Part shown: piece after piece, positions 1 to 6,647 of the stretch
Position numbering within the stretch: position 1 is the first letter of the stretch
How the letters are laid out: the number at the start of each line of letters is the position of its first letter
Assembly (NCBI GenBank): GCA_964385195.1
Contig: CAYLOC010000147.1
Location: forward strand, 1 to 8,511
Length of the DNA stretch: 8,511 nt
Direction: 5' to 3'
Source: CAYLOC01 sp964385195
GTDB taxonomy: Bacteria > Actinomycetota > Actinomycetes > Propionibacteriales > Nocardioidaceae
Translations under genes and position numbers: made by a program
Notes under the pieces: model-generated
Seen by the model: the letters and a program-made list of their open reading frames with translations, nothing else
Databases searched by the model: none
What the model was told of the DNA's origin: nothing

Positions 1-1137
1 CCGCCGTTCGGGGTGTACGTGCATGTCCCGTTCTGCACGGTGCGGTGCGGGTACTGCGACTTCAACACCTACACCGCACCCGTGCTCGGCGACGCCCCCG
101 GAGCCTCCCGGGCGACGTACGCCGATGCCGCGGTCGCCGAGATCCGGCGTGCCCGGGAGTTCCTCGCCGCGGACGCGCCGCGCGTCGAGACGGTGTTCTT
201 CGGCGGGGGTACGCCGACACTCCTGCCTCCGGCGGACCTGATCCGGATCCTGCGCGCCATCGACGCCGAGTTCGGGCTGGCACCCGACGCCGAGGTGACC
301 ACCGAGGCCAACCCCGACAGTGTCGACGCCGGGTCGCTGGCCGAGCTGCGGGACGGCGGGATCAACCGGATCTCGTTCGGGATGCAGTCCGCGGTGCCGT
401 CGGTGCTCGCCGTCCTCGACCGCACCCACGACCCGGACCGGCTGCCGGGCGTGGTGTCCGACGCCCGCCGGGCGGGGTTCGACCAGCTCAGCCTCGACCT
501 GATCTACGGTGCTCCCGGCGAGACCGTCGACCAGTGGCGGACCAGCGTCGAGACAGCCCTCGCCCTCGCCCCCGACCACGTCAGCGCCTACGCCCTCATC
601 GTGGAGCCGGGGACGGCGCTCGCCCGGCGGATCGCCCACGGTGAGCTGTCCGCGCCCGACGACGACGAGATGGCCGACAAGTACGAGCTCGCCGACGACC
701 TGCTCGCCACCGCGGGCTTCTCCTGGTACGAGCTGTCCAACTGGGCACGCGACCAGGCCTCGCGCTGCCGGCACAACCTGGGCTACTGGACCGGCGCGAA
801 CTGGTGGGGGGTCGGTCCCGGTGCGCACTCCCACGTCGACGGCACCCGCTGGTGGAACGCCAAGCACCCCGCGGCGTACGCCGACCGGCTCGCCCGGGGT
901 GAGAGCCCGGCCGTCGGGCAGGAGGTGCTTGACGCCGAGACCCGCCGGGTGGAACGGGTGCTGCTGGAGTCGCGGCTGGACACCGGCCTCGACCCGGCCG
1001 TGCTCGACGACCCCGGTCGGGCGGCGGCGGAGGAACTGGTCGCCGACGGCCTGCTCCTACCCGGTCGGTCCGCCCTGACACTGACCCGCCGCGGGCGGCT
1101 GTTGGCCGACCTCGTCGTACGCCGGCTGGTCCCGTGA
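1..1137 (+). CDS. hemW: HemW, radical SAM heme chaperone (5' end cut off by window)
   Basis: HemW binds heme and a 4Fe-4S cluster and is thought to deliver heme to haemoproteins; it is often misnamed oxygen-independent coproporphyrinogen III oxidase. The frame is open from base 1 and encodes 378 visible residues. The radical-SAM motif CTVRCGYCDF (CxxxCxxC) starts at residue 12. A Phe stands where true HemN has its fourth Cys, which favours HemW over HemN. Further family marks are GGGTPTLL near residue 67, SFGMQS near 125, and HNLGYWTGANWWGVGPGAHSH near 262. A GTG at 13 could be read as a start, but the reading frame continues upstream (PPFGVYVHVPFC) and relatives have extra N-terminal residues, so I treat the gene as truncated. 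It ends 30 bp before the convergent DUF3097 gene. In many bacteria hemW lies close to lepA and hrcA, matching this context. Confidence 0.95.
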   Translation, partial: PPFGVYVHVPFCTVRCGYCDFNTYTAPVLGDAPGASRATYADAAVAEIRRAREFLAADAPRVETVFFGGGTPTLLPPADLIRILRAIDAEFGLAPDAEVTTEANPDSVDAGSLAELRDGGINRISFGMQSAVPSVLAVLDRTHDPDRLPGVVSDARRAGFDQLSLDLIYGAPGETVDQWRTSVETALALAPDHVSAYALIVEPGTALARRIAHGELSAPDDDEMADKYELADDLLATAGFSWYELSNWARDQASRCRHNLGYWTGANWWGVGPGAHSHVDGTRWWNAKHPAAYADRLARGESPAVGQEVLDAETRRVERVLLESRLDTGLDPAVLDDPGRAAAEELVADGLLLPGRSALTLTRRGRLLADLVVRRLVP

Positions 1138-1167
1138 CCGCTTCCGGGCCGAGGCGAGTGCGCCGTC

Positions 1168-2022
1168 CTACGGGTCGGTGGTGGCGGTCACGAAGTCGAT
1201 CAGCTCCTCCACCCGGCCCAGCAACGCCGGCTCCAGGTCGGCGTACGACGTGACGGCGGCAAGGATCCGCTGCCAGGCCGCGGCGATGTCGGCCTGGTCC
1301 CGATGCGGCCAGCCGAGCCGCTCGCACACGCCGTGCTTCCACTCCTCGCTCCGCGGTACCGACGGCCAGGCGTCGATGCCGACGCTCGCCGGCTTCACCG
1401 CCTGCCAGACGTCGATGAACGGGTGCCCCGTCACCAGCACGTCCTCGGGGTAGCGCCGGGTCACCTCCGTCGCGATCCGGGCCTCCTTCGACCCGGCCAC
1501 GAGATGGTCGACCAGCACACCGGCGCGACGCCCGGACCCCGGGCCGAGCGCGGCCAGCCGGTCGGCCAGCTCGTCCACGCCGCCGAGGTACTCCACCACC
1601 ACGCCCGCGACCCGTAAGTCGTCCCCCCATACCTTCTCGACCAGTTCGGCGTCGTGACGCCCTTCGACGTAGATCCGGCTCGCCCGCGCCACCCGGGCCG
1701 GCTGGTCGTGGACGGCGACCGATCCGGACGCCGTACGGCGCGGACGTCCCGGGCCCCCAGCGCGCCGCGGTGCGGTCAGTATCACCGGCTTGCCCTCCAG
1801 CCAGAACCCCGGACCGAGCGGGAACGTACGACGCCGACCGTGCCGGTCCTCCAGCTCCACCGTGCCCAGGTCCCGCTCGACCCGGACCACGGCACCGCAC
1901 CAGTCCGACTCCACTTCCTCGACCACCATGCCGGGCTCGGCGACGACCTCCACCGCCCGGCCGTTGCGGGGGGCCTTCCAGTCCGTGGCGAGCACGTCGT
2001 GGCCGTACCGGTCGAAGGACAT
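1168..2022 (-). CDS. DUF3097 family protein
   Basis: This encodes 284 residues starting MSFDRYGHDVLATDW. I recognise it as the actinobacterial DUF3097 family, whose function is not established. The N-terminal 85 residues look like a small beta-rich domain (WCGAVVRVERDLGTVELEDRHGRRRTFPL). A basic linker follows (about 86-110), then an alpha/beta region opening with RIYVEGRHDAELVEKVWG (about 116-133). That stretch resembles the first motif of TOPRIM domains; GVLVDHLVAGSKE (about 168-180) could be the counterpart of the acidic second motif. The remainder is helical, with conserved-looking GHPFIDVWQAVKP and EEWKHGV. The ATG start fits the family's N-terminus; the ribosome site upstream is weak. 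It lies 47 bp downstream of the MBL hydrolase on the same strand and may be co-transcribed with it. Family assignment is firm; the TOPRIM likeness is inference. Confidence 0.88.
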   Translation of the reverse strand: MSFDRYGHDVLATDWKAPRNGRAVEVVAEPGMVVEEVESDWCGAVVRVERDLGTVELEDRHGRRRTFPLGPGFWLEGKPVILTAPRRAGGPGRPRRTASGSVAVHDQPARVARASRIYVEGRHDAELVEKVWGDDLRVAGVVVEYLGGVDELADRLAALGPGSGRRAGVLVDHLVAGSKEARIATEVTRRYPEDVLVTGHPFIDVWQAVKPASVGIDAWPSVPRSEEWKHGVCERLGWPHRDQADIAAAWQRILAAVTSYADLEPALLGRVEELIDFVTATTDP

Positions 2023-2069
2023 GACCGCTAACCTACCCAGCCGCTGCCGCGGCGCGGGGCTGGCGCGCC

Positions 2070-3044
2070 CTACCGGGTCTTGCTGTCGTCGGCGAGGGGA
2101 AGCGGGGGGCTGCCCAGGTGCGCATAGCCGCGACGGACCGCCTGCTCCAGGTACGCCGGGTCGAACGGCCACCCGGTCGGGGCCGCCCCGCTCTCGTCGT
2201 CCGGCTCGGGGTCGACCACGCCGTAGCTCTGCGCCAGCGGGCCACGACGCTGCATCTGCGCACCCACGGCGAGCGCGTCGTCGACGGGAACGCGCCGGGA
2301 CGCCAGCGAGCGGATCATCTCCGCGAGGTCGGCAACGTCGCGTTGCTGGGCGTCGACGAAGTCCCGGTCGACCGGCGGCCCGTGACCAGGGACGGCGACC
2401 GTCCTGGTGGTGAGCATGGTCCCGGCCATCTCCAACGTCGACGGCCACTCCAGCGGATAGCAGTCGTCGCCGAAGCCGGGGGTTGCCCGCTCCCGGTCGG
2501 AGGACTCCACCAGGTCTCCGAAGTAGACCACGTCCGCGTCGGGCACCCGCAGGAGCACGTCGCCGGAGGTGTGGCCACGTCCGAGATGCACCGCTTCCAG
2601 CACCCGGTCGCCCAGGTCGAGGGAGCGGACCGAGGCGAACTCCCGGTCCGGCAGCACGATGCGGGCGCCCGCGATGTCTGCGTGCACCGGGTCGTCTTCC
2701 CCACGCGCAACGTCTTGCAGCTCCCCGGCGCGGTCCCGCAGCGTCTGCACGGCGTCCTCGTGGGCATGGACCGGCACATCGGCGTACACGTCGCGCAGTG
2801 CGGCCGTGCCGAACGTGTGGTCGAAGTGCCAGTGCGTGTACAGCACCGCGATCACCGGCTGCGACGTCACCCGACGCAGGTGCTCCAGCAGCTCGCGGCC
2901 CTGCGGCTCGGACGCCCGCGTGTCGATGACCACCACGCCACGATCGCCGACGACCACACCCACGTTGACGTCGTAGGAGGAATACCGGGCCACGAAGCAC
3001 CGATCACCCACTTCGGTGAACCCGGCATCAGGTTCGTACTGCAC
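2070..3044 (-). CDS. MBL-fold metallo-hydrolase
   Basis: This is a metallo-beta-lactamase-fold enzyme of 324 residues, presumably a cytoplasmic, dinuclear-metal hydrolase; the substrate cannot be told from sequence. Metal-ligand motifs are complete: THWHFDH (H71, H73, D75, H76), GRGHTSGD (H158), YFGDLVE (D177) and PGHGP (H221). The N-terminal strand pattern (NVGVVVGDRGVVVIDT) is typical of the fold. A C-terminal extension of about 80 residues after the last ligand (QQRDVADLAEMIRSL...) looks helical. No signal peptide is seen. The start is GTG, preceded by AAGGTGG at a workable spacing. The gene is divergent from hrcA and upstream of the DUF3097 gene in the same direction. It resembles the cyclase/glyoxalase-II/SoxH-like branch, but I do not assign a specific reaction. 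Confidence 0.9.
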   Translation of the reverse strand: MQYEPDAGFTEVGDRCFVARYSSYDVNVGVVVGDRGVVVIDTRASEPQGRELLEHLRRVTSQPVIAVLYTHWHFDHTFGTAALRDVYADVPVHAHEDAVQTLRDRAGELQDVARGEDDPVHADIAGARIVLPDREFASVRSLDLGDRVLEAVHLGRGHTSGDVLLRVPDADVVYFGDLVESSDRERATPGFGDDCYPLEWPSTLEMAGTMLTTRTVAVPGHGPPVDRDFVDAQQRDVADLAEMIRSLASRRVPVDDALAVGAQMQRRGPLAQSYGVVDPEPDDESGAAPTGWPFDPAYLEQAVRRGYAHLGSPPLPLADDSKTR

Positions 3045-3084
3045 GCCGCCACCTTAGGTCACCGAGCCAGGTCCGCTGAACCGG

Positions 3085-3090
3085 TAGAGT
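3085..3090 (+). promoter_or_regulatory. Putative -10 element of the hrcA-dnaJ promoter
   Basis: TAGAGT matches the actinobacterial -10 pattern TANNNT. It would place the transcription start near 3096-3098, just ahead of the CIRCE operator, which is the usual arrangement for HrcA repression. No good -35 hexamer is visible at the expected distance, so the call rests on position relative to CIRCE. Confidence 0.5.
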
Positions 3091-3102
3091 GGGGGACAGG
3101 GA

Positions 3103-3129
3103 TTGGCACTCTCGTACGCCGAGTGCTAG
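3103..3129 (+). promoter_or_regulatory. CIRCE operator (HrcA binding site)
   Basis: TTGGCACTC, nine bases, GAGTGCTAG. The consensus CIRCE is TTAGCACTC-N9-GAGTGCTAA; 16 of the 18 arm positions match and the 9-base spacer is exact. It lies 45 bp upstream of the hrcA start and directly downstream of the putative -10 element. HrcA bound here would repress hrcA-dnaJ at normal temperature and release it after heat shock, giving autoregulation. The site is also 58 bp upstream of the divergent MBL hydrolase start. Confidence 0.95.
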
Positions 3130-3164
3130 ACGGTCATGGGCGGTGCCCGTGGTGCCCGACCGGG

Positions 3165-3170
3165 AGGAGG
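3165..3170 (+). promoter_or_regulatory. Ribosome binding site fixing the hrcA start
   Basis: AGGAGG lies four bases before the ATG at 3175. An in-frame ATG at 3136 would add 13 Gly/Ala/Arg-rich residues unlike HrcA and has no such site, so 3175 is the better start. The spacing is a little short, but the match to the 16S 3' end is excellent. Confidence 0.75.
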
Positions 3171-3174
3171 CGAC

Positions 3175-4197
3175 ATGTTGGATGACCGCAAGCTCGACGT
3201 GTTGCGCGCCATCGTCGAGGACTACGTCCACACCAACGAGCCGGTGGGATCCAAGGCGCTGGTGGAGCGGCACCAGCTCGGCGTCTCCTCCGCCACCGTC
3301 CGCAACGAGATGGCCGCGCTGGAGGAGGACGGGTTCATCGCCCAGCCCTACACCAGCGCGGGGCGGATCCCCACCGACAAGGGCTACCGGCTGTTCGTGG
3401 ACCGGCTCGCCGACATCAAGCCGCTGACCGCCGCCGAGAAGCGGGCGATCGCCACGTTCCTTCAGGGGGCGGTCGACCTCGACGACGTCGTCCAGCGAAG
3501 CGTCCGGCTCCTGGCCCAGCTCACCCAGCAGGTCGCGATCGTGCAGTACCCGACGCTGGGCCGGTCCACGGTGCGCCACGTGGAGCTCGTGACGCTCTCC
3601 GACACCCGGCTGTTGCTGGTGGTGATCACCAGTACCGGACGGGTCGAGCAACGGGTGGTAGAGCTCGGCGGCCCGGTCAGCGACGACGTCCTCGGCGATG
3701 TGCGCGCACGGCTGAACACGATCGTGGTGGGCCAGCACCTCGACGCTGCCGTGGACCGGGTCGGCTCACTGGCCGACATCTTCCACCCTGACGACCAGCC
3801 CCTCGTCACCCAGATCGTCGCAGGCTTCACCGACGCGGTCGCCGACGGCCGGACCGATGAGAAGGTCGCGATCGGGGGGACCGCGAACCTGGTCCGGTTC
3901 GGCACCGACTTCGACCAGGCGATCAAACCGTTGCTGGAGGCGCTGGAGGAGCACGTCATCTTGCTGCGGCTGCTGGGGGAGGCCACCAACCCCAGCACCG
4001 TGACCGTTCGCATCGGGCACGAGGTCGACAGCCAGGACCTGCGGTCGGCGTCGGTGGTCTCGACCGGGTACGGTCCGGGTGACCAGGCGTTGGCTACACT
4101 CGGAGTGCTCGGCCCCACGCGTATGGACTACCCGGGTTCGATGGCGGCGGTCCACGCGGTGGCCCGCTACGTCAGCCAGATCCTCTCCGAGGGATGA
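3175..4197 (+). CDS. hrcA: Heat-inducible transcription repressor HrcA
   Basis: HrcA is a cytoplasmic repressor that binds CIRCE operators of chaperone genes; in other bacteria its activity depends on GroEL. The protein has 340 residues, normal for the family. Residues 1-75 form the winged helix-turn-helix, with the recognition region SSATVRNEMAALEEDGFI (about 38-55) and the hallmark TSAGRIPTDKGYRLFVD (about 60-76). The GAF-like and dimerisation part follows. The C-terminal signature is present as GHEVDSQDLRSASVV and GVLGPTRMDYPGSM (near 281-332). A CIRCE site stands in its own promoter, so it should repress itself and dnaJ. Its stop codon overlaps an in-frame ATG of dnaJ (ATGA), suggesting translational coupling. 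This hrcA-dnaJ pair without grpE-dnaK is the usual actinobacterial layout. Confidence 0.97.
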   Translation: MLDDRKLDVLRAIVEDYVHTNEPVGSKALVERHQLGVSSATVRNEMAALEEDGFIAQPYTSAGRIPTDKGYRLFVDRLADIKPLTAAEKRAIATFLQGAVDLDDVVQRSVRLLAQLTQQVAIVQYPTLGRSTVRHVELVTLSDTRLLLVVITSTGRVEQRVVELGGPVSDDVLGDVRARLNTIVVGQHLDAAVDRVGSLADIFHPDDQPLVTQIVAGFTDAVADGRTDEKVAIGGTANLVRFGTDFDQAIKPLLEALEEHVILLRLLGEATNPSTVTVRIGHEVDSQDLRSASVVSTGYGPGDQALATLGVLGPTRMDYPGSMAAVHAVARYVSQILSEG

Positions 4198-4217
4198 CCA
4201 GCAACGATAGTCGGAGT

Positions 4218-5384
4218 ATGACCCAAGACCTCTACGAAGTGCTCGGAGTCTCCCGGGACGCCAGTCCCGAGGAGATCAAGAAGGCCTACCGCCGATTGGC
4301 CCGCAAGCTGCACCCCGACGTCAACCCCGGATCGGCCGACCAGTTCAAGGAGGTCAGCCAGGCCTACGAGGTGCTCAGCGACCCCAAGAAGCGGGAGATG
4401 TACGACCTCGGCGGCGACCCGTTCTCCGGAGCGGGCGCGGGCGGCGCCGGGTTCGGCCAGGGGTTCTCCTTCAGCGACATCATGGACGCGTTCTTCGGTC
4501 AGCAGGCCGGGACGCGAGGACCACGCTCACGGGTACGGCGGGGCCAGGACGCCCTCATCCGCGTGGACCTGGATCTCGCCGAGGCCGCGTTCGGTGTGGC
4601 CAAGGAGATCAAGGTCGACACCGCCGTCGTCTGCACCGCCTGTCACGGCGAAGGCACCGCCCCGGGCTCCCAGCCGACCCAGTGCGGTACCTGCCACGGA
4701 CGCGGTGAGATCAGCCACGTGCAGCGGTCGTTCCTCGGCGAGGTCCGCACGATGCGCCCGTGCCCGACCTGCCGCGGCTTCGGCACCGTGATCCGGGAAC
4801 CGTGCCGCGAGTGCTCCGGCGACGGCCGGGTCCGGTCCCGCCGCGCCATCACCGTGAAGGTGCCGGCCGGCGTGGACACCGGCACCCGCATCCAGCTCTC
4901 CGGCGAGGGTGAGGTCGGCCCCGGGGGCGGACCGCCCGGGGACCTGTTCGTCGAGGTGTCCGTCGCGCCGCACCCGGTCTTCACCCGGCAGGGCGATGAC
5001 CTGCTGTGTTCGGTCACGGTCCCGATGACCGCGGCCGCGCTGGGCACCAGCGTCGACCTGCCCACGCTCGAGGCCGACGTCACCGACGGCGAGTCCTCCG
5101 GCGTGGACCAGACGCTGCGGTTGGAGGTCAAGCCCGGCACCCAGTCCGGTGAGCGGTTCGTGGCCCGCGGCCAGGGCGTGCCGAAGTTGCGCGGGACCGG
5201 ACGGGGCGACCTGATCGCGACGATCTCGGTGCAGACGCCGACCCGGCTCGACCAGGAGCAGACGGAACTGCTGCAGCGGCTGGCGCAGATGCGTGACGAG
5301 GACCATCCTGTGGTGGAGTCCAGCGGCCGGCATCGCAGCGTCTTCGACCGGTTCAAGGGCGCGTTCGGCAACTCCGGCCGCTAA
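4218..5384 (+). CDS. dnaJ: Chaperone protein DnaJ (second-copy actinobacterial type)
   Basis: DnaJ is the Hsp40 co-chaperone that loads clients on DnaK and stimulates its ATPase. There are 388 residues from the ATG at 4218. The J domain occupies 3-65 with HPD at 32-34. A short Gly/Phe region follows (about 65-95, GAGAGGAGFGQGFSF). The zinc region carries four CxxCxGxG repeats: CTACHGEG (139), CGTCHGRG (156), CPTCRGFG (182) and CRECSGDG (196), all eight Cys intact. The C-terminal substrate-binding and dimerisation domains end in SVFDRFKGAF. An alternative ATG at 4194 overlaps the hrcA stop (ATGA) and would add MTSNDSRS. I prefer 4218 because family members begin right before the DxYEVLG motif, but coupling favours 4194; neither has a well-spaced ribosome site. 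Expected to be heat-induced through CIRCE. Confidence 0.96.
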   Translation: MTQDLYEVLGVSRDASPEEIKKAYRRLARKLHPDVNPGSADQFKEVSQAYEVLSDPKKREMYDLGGDPFSGAGAGGAGFGQGFSFSDIMDAFFGQQAGTRGPRSRVRRGQDALIRVDLDLAEAAFGVAKEIKVDTAVVCTACHGEGTAPGSQPTQCGTCHGRGEISHVQRSFLGEVRTMRPCPTCRGFGTVIREPCRECSGDGRVRSRRAITVKVPAGVDTGTRIQLSGEGEVGPGGGPPGDLFVEVSVAPHPVFTRQGDDLLCSVTVPMTAAALGTSVDLPTLEADVTDGESSGVDQTLRLEVKPGTQSGERFVARGQGVPKLRGTGRGDLIATISVQTPTRLDQEQTELLQRLAQMRDEDHPVVESSGRHRSVFDRFKGAFGNSGR

Positions 5385-5391
5385 CCCCATT

Positions 5392-5459
5392 CCCGCCGAG
5401 ACGTCACATCTGCCGCGCGACACGCCGTGTCGGCGCGGCAGATGTGACGTCTCGGCGGG
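5392..5459. terminator. Long perfect hairpin between convergent genes, probable bidirectional terminator
   Basis: Bases 5392-5418 are an exact reverse complement of 5433-5459, a 27-bp perfect stem. The 14-base centre can pair further (GACAC with GTGTC around GCC, one G left over). The hairpin lies 7 bp after the dnaJ stop and 12 bp before the convergent GerMN gene's stop, the right place to end transcription from both sides. There is no T tract, which is common in high-GC actinobacteria. The stem is much longer than a normal terminator, so a repeated palindromic element is an alternative. Confidence 0.75.
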
Positions 5460-5471
5460 GGGTGGGCGCGC

Positions 5472-6647
5472 TCAGCGGACGGTGAACGTGGTGTCGTCCG
5501 CGTGCACCTTCGAGCCGTCCTGGGCGCTCAGCTCGTACACGGTGACGGTGTAGGTGCCCGGATCCAGGGTGCCGATGTCGAGGCGGAACGGCCCCCAGGT
5601 CCCGTTGGCGCCGCCCATCGCAAGATCTTGTCGTACCCGCTTGCCGTCGGAGTCGGTCACCGACCAGTTGAGGGTGCCCTCGAACGTGGTGCTGGTGCCC
5701 TTGACCGTGACCGGGCTGTCGACCGTCTGCCCCGCGGCGGGAGAGTCGATGTCGATCCACGCGCGCACCTTCGCGTCCGGCTCGACGGTGACGGGCAGGT
5801 GCGTGAAGTACATCCACTCCAGGGGCTTGCCGTTGAGGGTGACGGCCATCTCGTTGCCGACGGGAATCTCTGCGGTGCGGGCGATCTCCTGCAACCACAC
5901 TGCCCTGACGGGCACGTCCGGGCCGCTGATGGGAAAAGTGTCGAGCTTGGCGCTGTCGCCTGCCAGATGCACGGTGGTGGTGTCACCGGCCCGAGTGATG
6001 CCGGTGACCTCGACATCCCCCGACGGCGGCCGCCGGTAGTCGGAGTCGATCGGGGTCGACGTCAGAAGCTCCCGGACCGCGGCGACCGGGCCGGTGTCAC
6101 CGGAGACGGTGTGCTGCTCGGCGTACAGCCGGTTGCCGTTACCGACGTAGTACACGGTCACTGTCGGGGTGCCCGGGACGAACCGGCCCTCGTGCACCTT
6201 CGGGGCGGGGGTCGTCTGGCTGGTGGTCGGTTGGCTGCTCGTGGGTTCGGCGGCGGTGGTGTGCGCGCTCGTGCTGGGCTGGTGCTGCTGCGCGACCGTA
6301 GGCGCAGGCTGGGTCGCAGGGGCCGACTGCCGCGGTGTCGACGGCGACGGCGAGTCCGGTGCCTGGGTCGCCACCGACGGCGAGGGCGCTTGCGTCGTCG
6401 TACCGATGGGTGGCTGCGTGGTCGGCCGCTGCCCACCCACCAGGACGACCGCGATGACCACCGCGGCGACCGCGACGGCCGCGCCGAGGGTGGTGAACAG
6501 CCAGCCGGTACGCCGGGCACGTGCCGTGGTGGTGCGGGCGCGGATCTGCTGCAGGGCCTGCGGGTCCGGCTCGACGAGTCGTGCCTCGTCGGCCAGCGCC
6601 TGCCGGAGCAGTTCCTCGGTGCGGTGCTCACCGTTGTTGCTGCTCAT
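5472..6647 (-). CDS. Single-pass membrane protein with GerMN and Gmad2 domains, partner of ECF sigma factor
   Basis: The protein has 391 residues. Residues 1-48 are hydrophilic and should be cytoplasmic (TEELLRQALADEARLVEPDPQ). A transmembrane helix spans about 49-71 (WLFTTLGAAVAVAAVVIAVVLVGG). A Pro/Thr/Ser/Gln-rich linker covers 72-157. A GerMN-type domain follows at about 160-282 (PTVTVYYVGNGNRLYAEQHTV, AAVRELLTSTPIDSDYRR, NEMAVTLNGK). The C-terminal Gmad2 immunoglobulin-like domain spans about 295-391 (IDIDSPAAGQTVDSPVTVKG, TWGPFRLDIG, GTYTVTVYE). These domains are known from spore-germination proteins and, for GerMN, from actinobacterial LpqB. It starts at an ATG overlapping the sigma factor stop, with GGAGG seven bases upstream. 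The layout suggests it senses the envelope and controls the sigma factor, but no zinc anti-sigma motif (HxxxCxxC) is present, so this role is inference. A target or accessory protein is also possible. Confidence 0.88.
   Translation of the reverse strand: MSSNNGEHRTEELLRQALADEARLVEPDPQALQQIRARTTTARARRTGWLFTTLGAAVAVAAVVIAVVLVGGQRPTTQPPIGTTTQAPSPSVATQAPDSPSPSTPRQSAPATQPAPTVAQQHQPSTSAHTTAAEPTSSQPTTSQTTPAPKVHEGRFVPGTPTVTVYYVGNGNRLYAEQHTVSGDTGPVAAVRELLTSTPIDSDYRRPPSGDVEVTGITRAGDTTTVHLAGDSAKLDTFPISGPDVPVRAVWLQEIARTAEIPVGNEMAVTLNGKPLEWMYFTHLPVTVEPDAKVRAWIDIDSPAAGQTVDSPVTVKGTSTTFEGTLNWSVTDSDGKRVRQDLAMGGANGTWGPFRLDIGTLDPGTYTVTVYELSAQDGSKVHADDTTFTVR

Noticed and set aside
1..1137. Calling this gene HemN, a true coproporphyrinogen III dehydrogenase
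   Set aside because: The cysteine motif reads CxxxCxxCDF with Phe in place of the HemN fourth Cys, and the heme-chaperone HemW signatures are present.
596..1900. Long minus-strand open frame antisense to hemW and DUF3097
   Set aside because: It is very Arg/Gly/Pro-rich with no domain motif and lies opposite hemW, whose protein is unmistakable. High GC keeps such shadow frames open.
2037..2063. Small inverted repeat (CCAGCC/GGCTGG) between the MBL and DUF3097 genes as a terminator
   Set aside because: Only six base pairs at the outer stem with mismatches inside; such pairings are expected by chance at this GC content, so it does not show that the two genes are separate units.
2118..3185. Long plus-strand open frame opposite the MBL hydrolase
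   Set aside because: The complement encodes an MBL protein with every metal ligand intact. This frame has no recognisable motif and would run across the CIRCE operator into hrcA.
4527..5423. Minus-strand open frame opposite dnaJ
   Set aside because: It is a shadow of dnaJ, runs into the hairpin, and has no recognisable motif or plausible ribosome site.
5385..5471. Hairpin as a CRISPR repeat or integration attachment site
   Set aside because: There is only one unit, no spacer array, and no integrase or tRNA gene nearby. Its place between convergent genes suits a terminator better.
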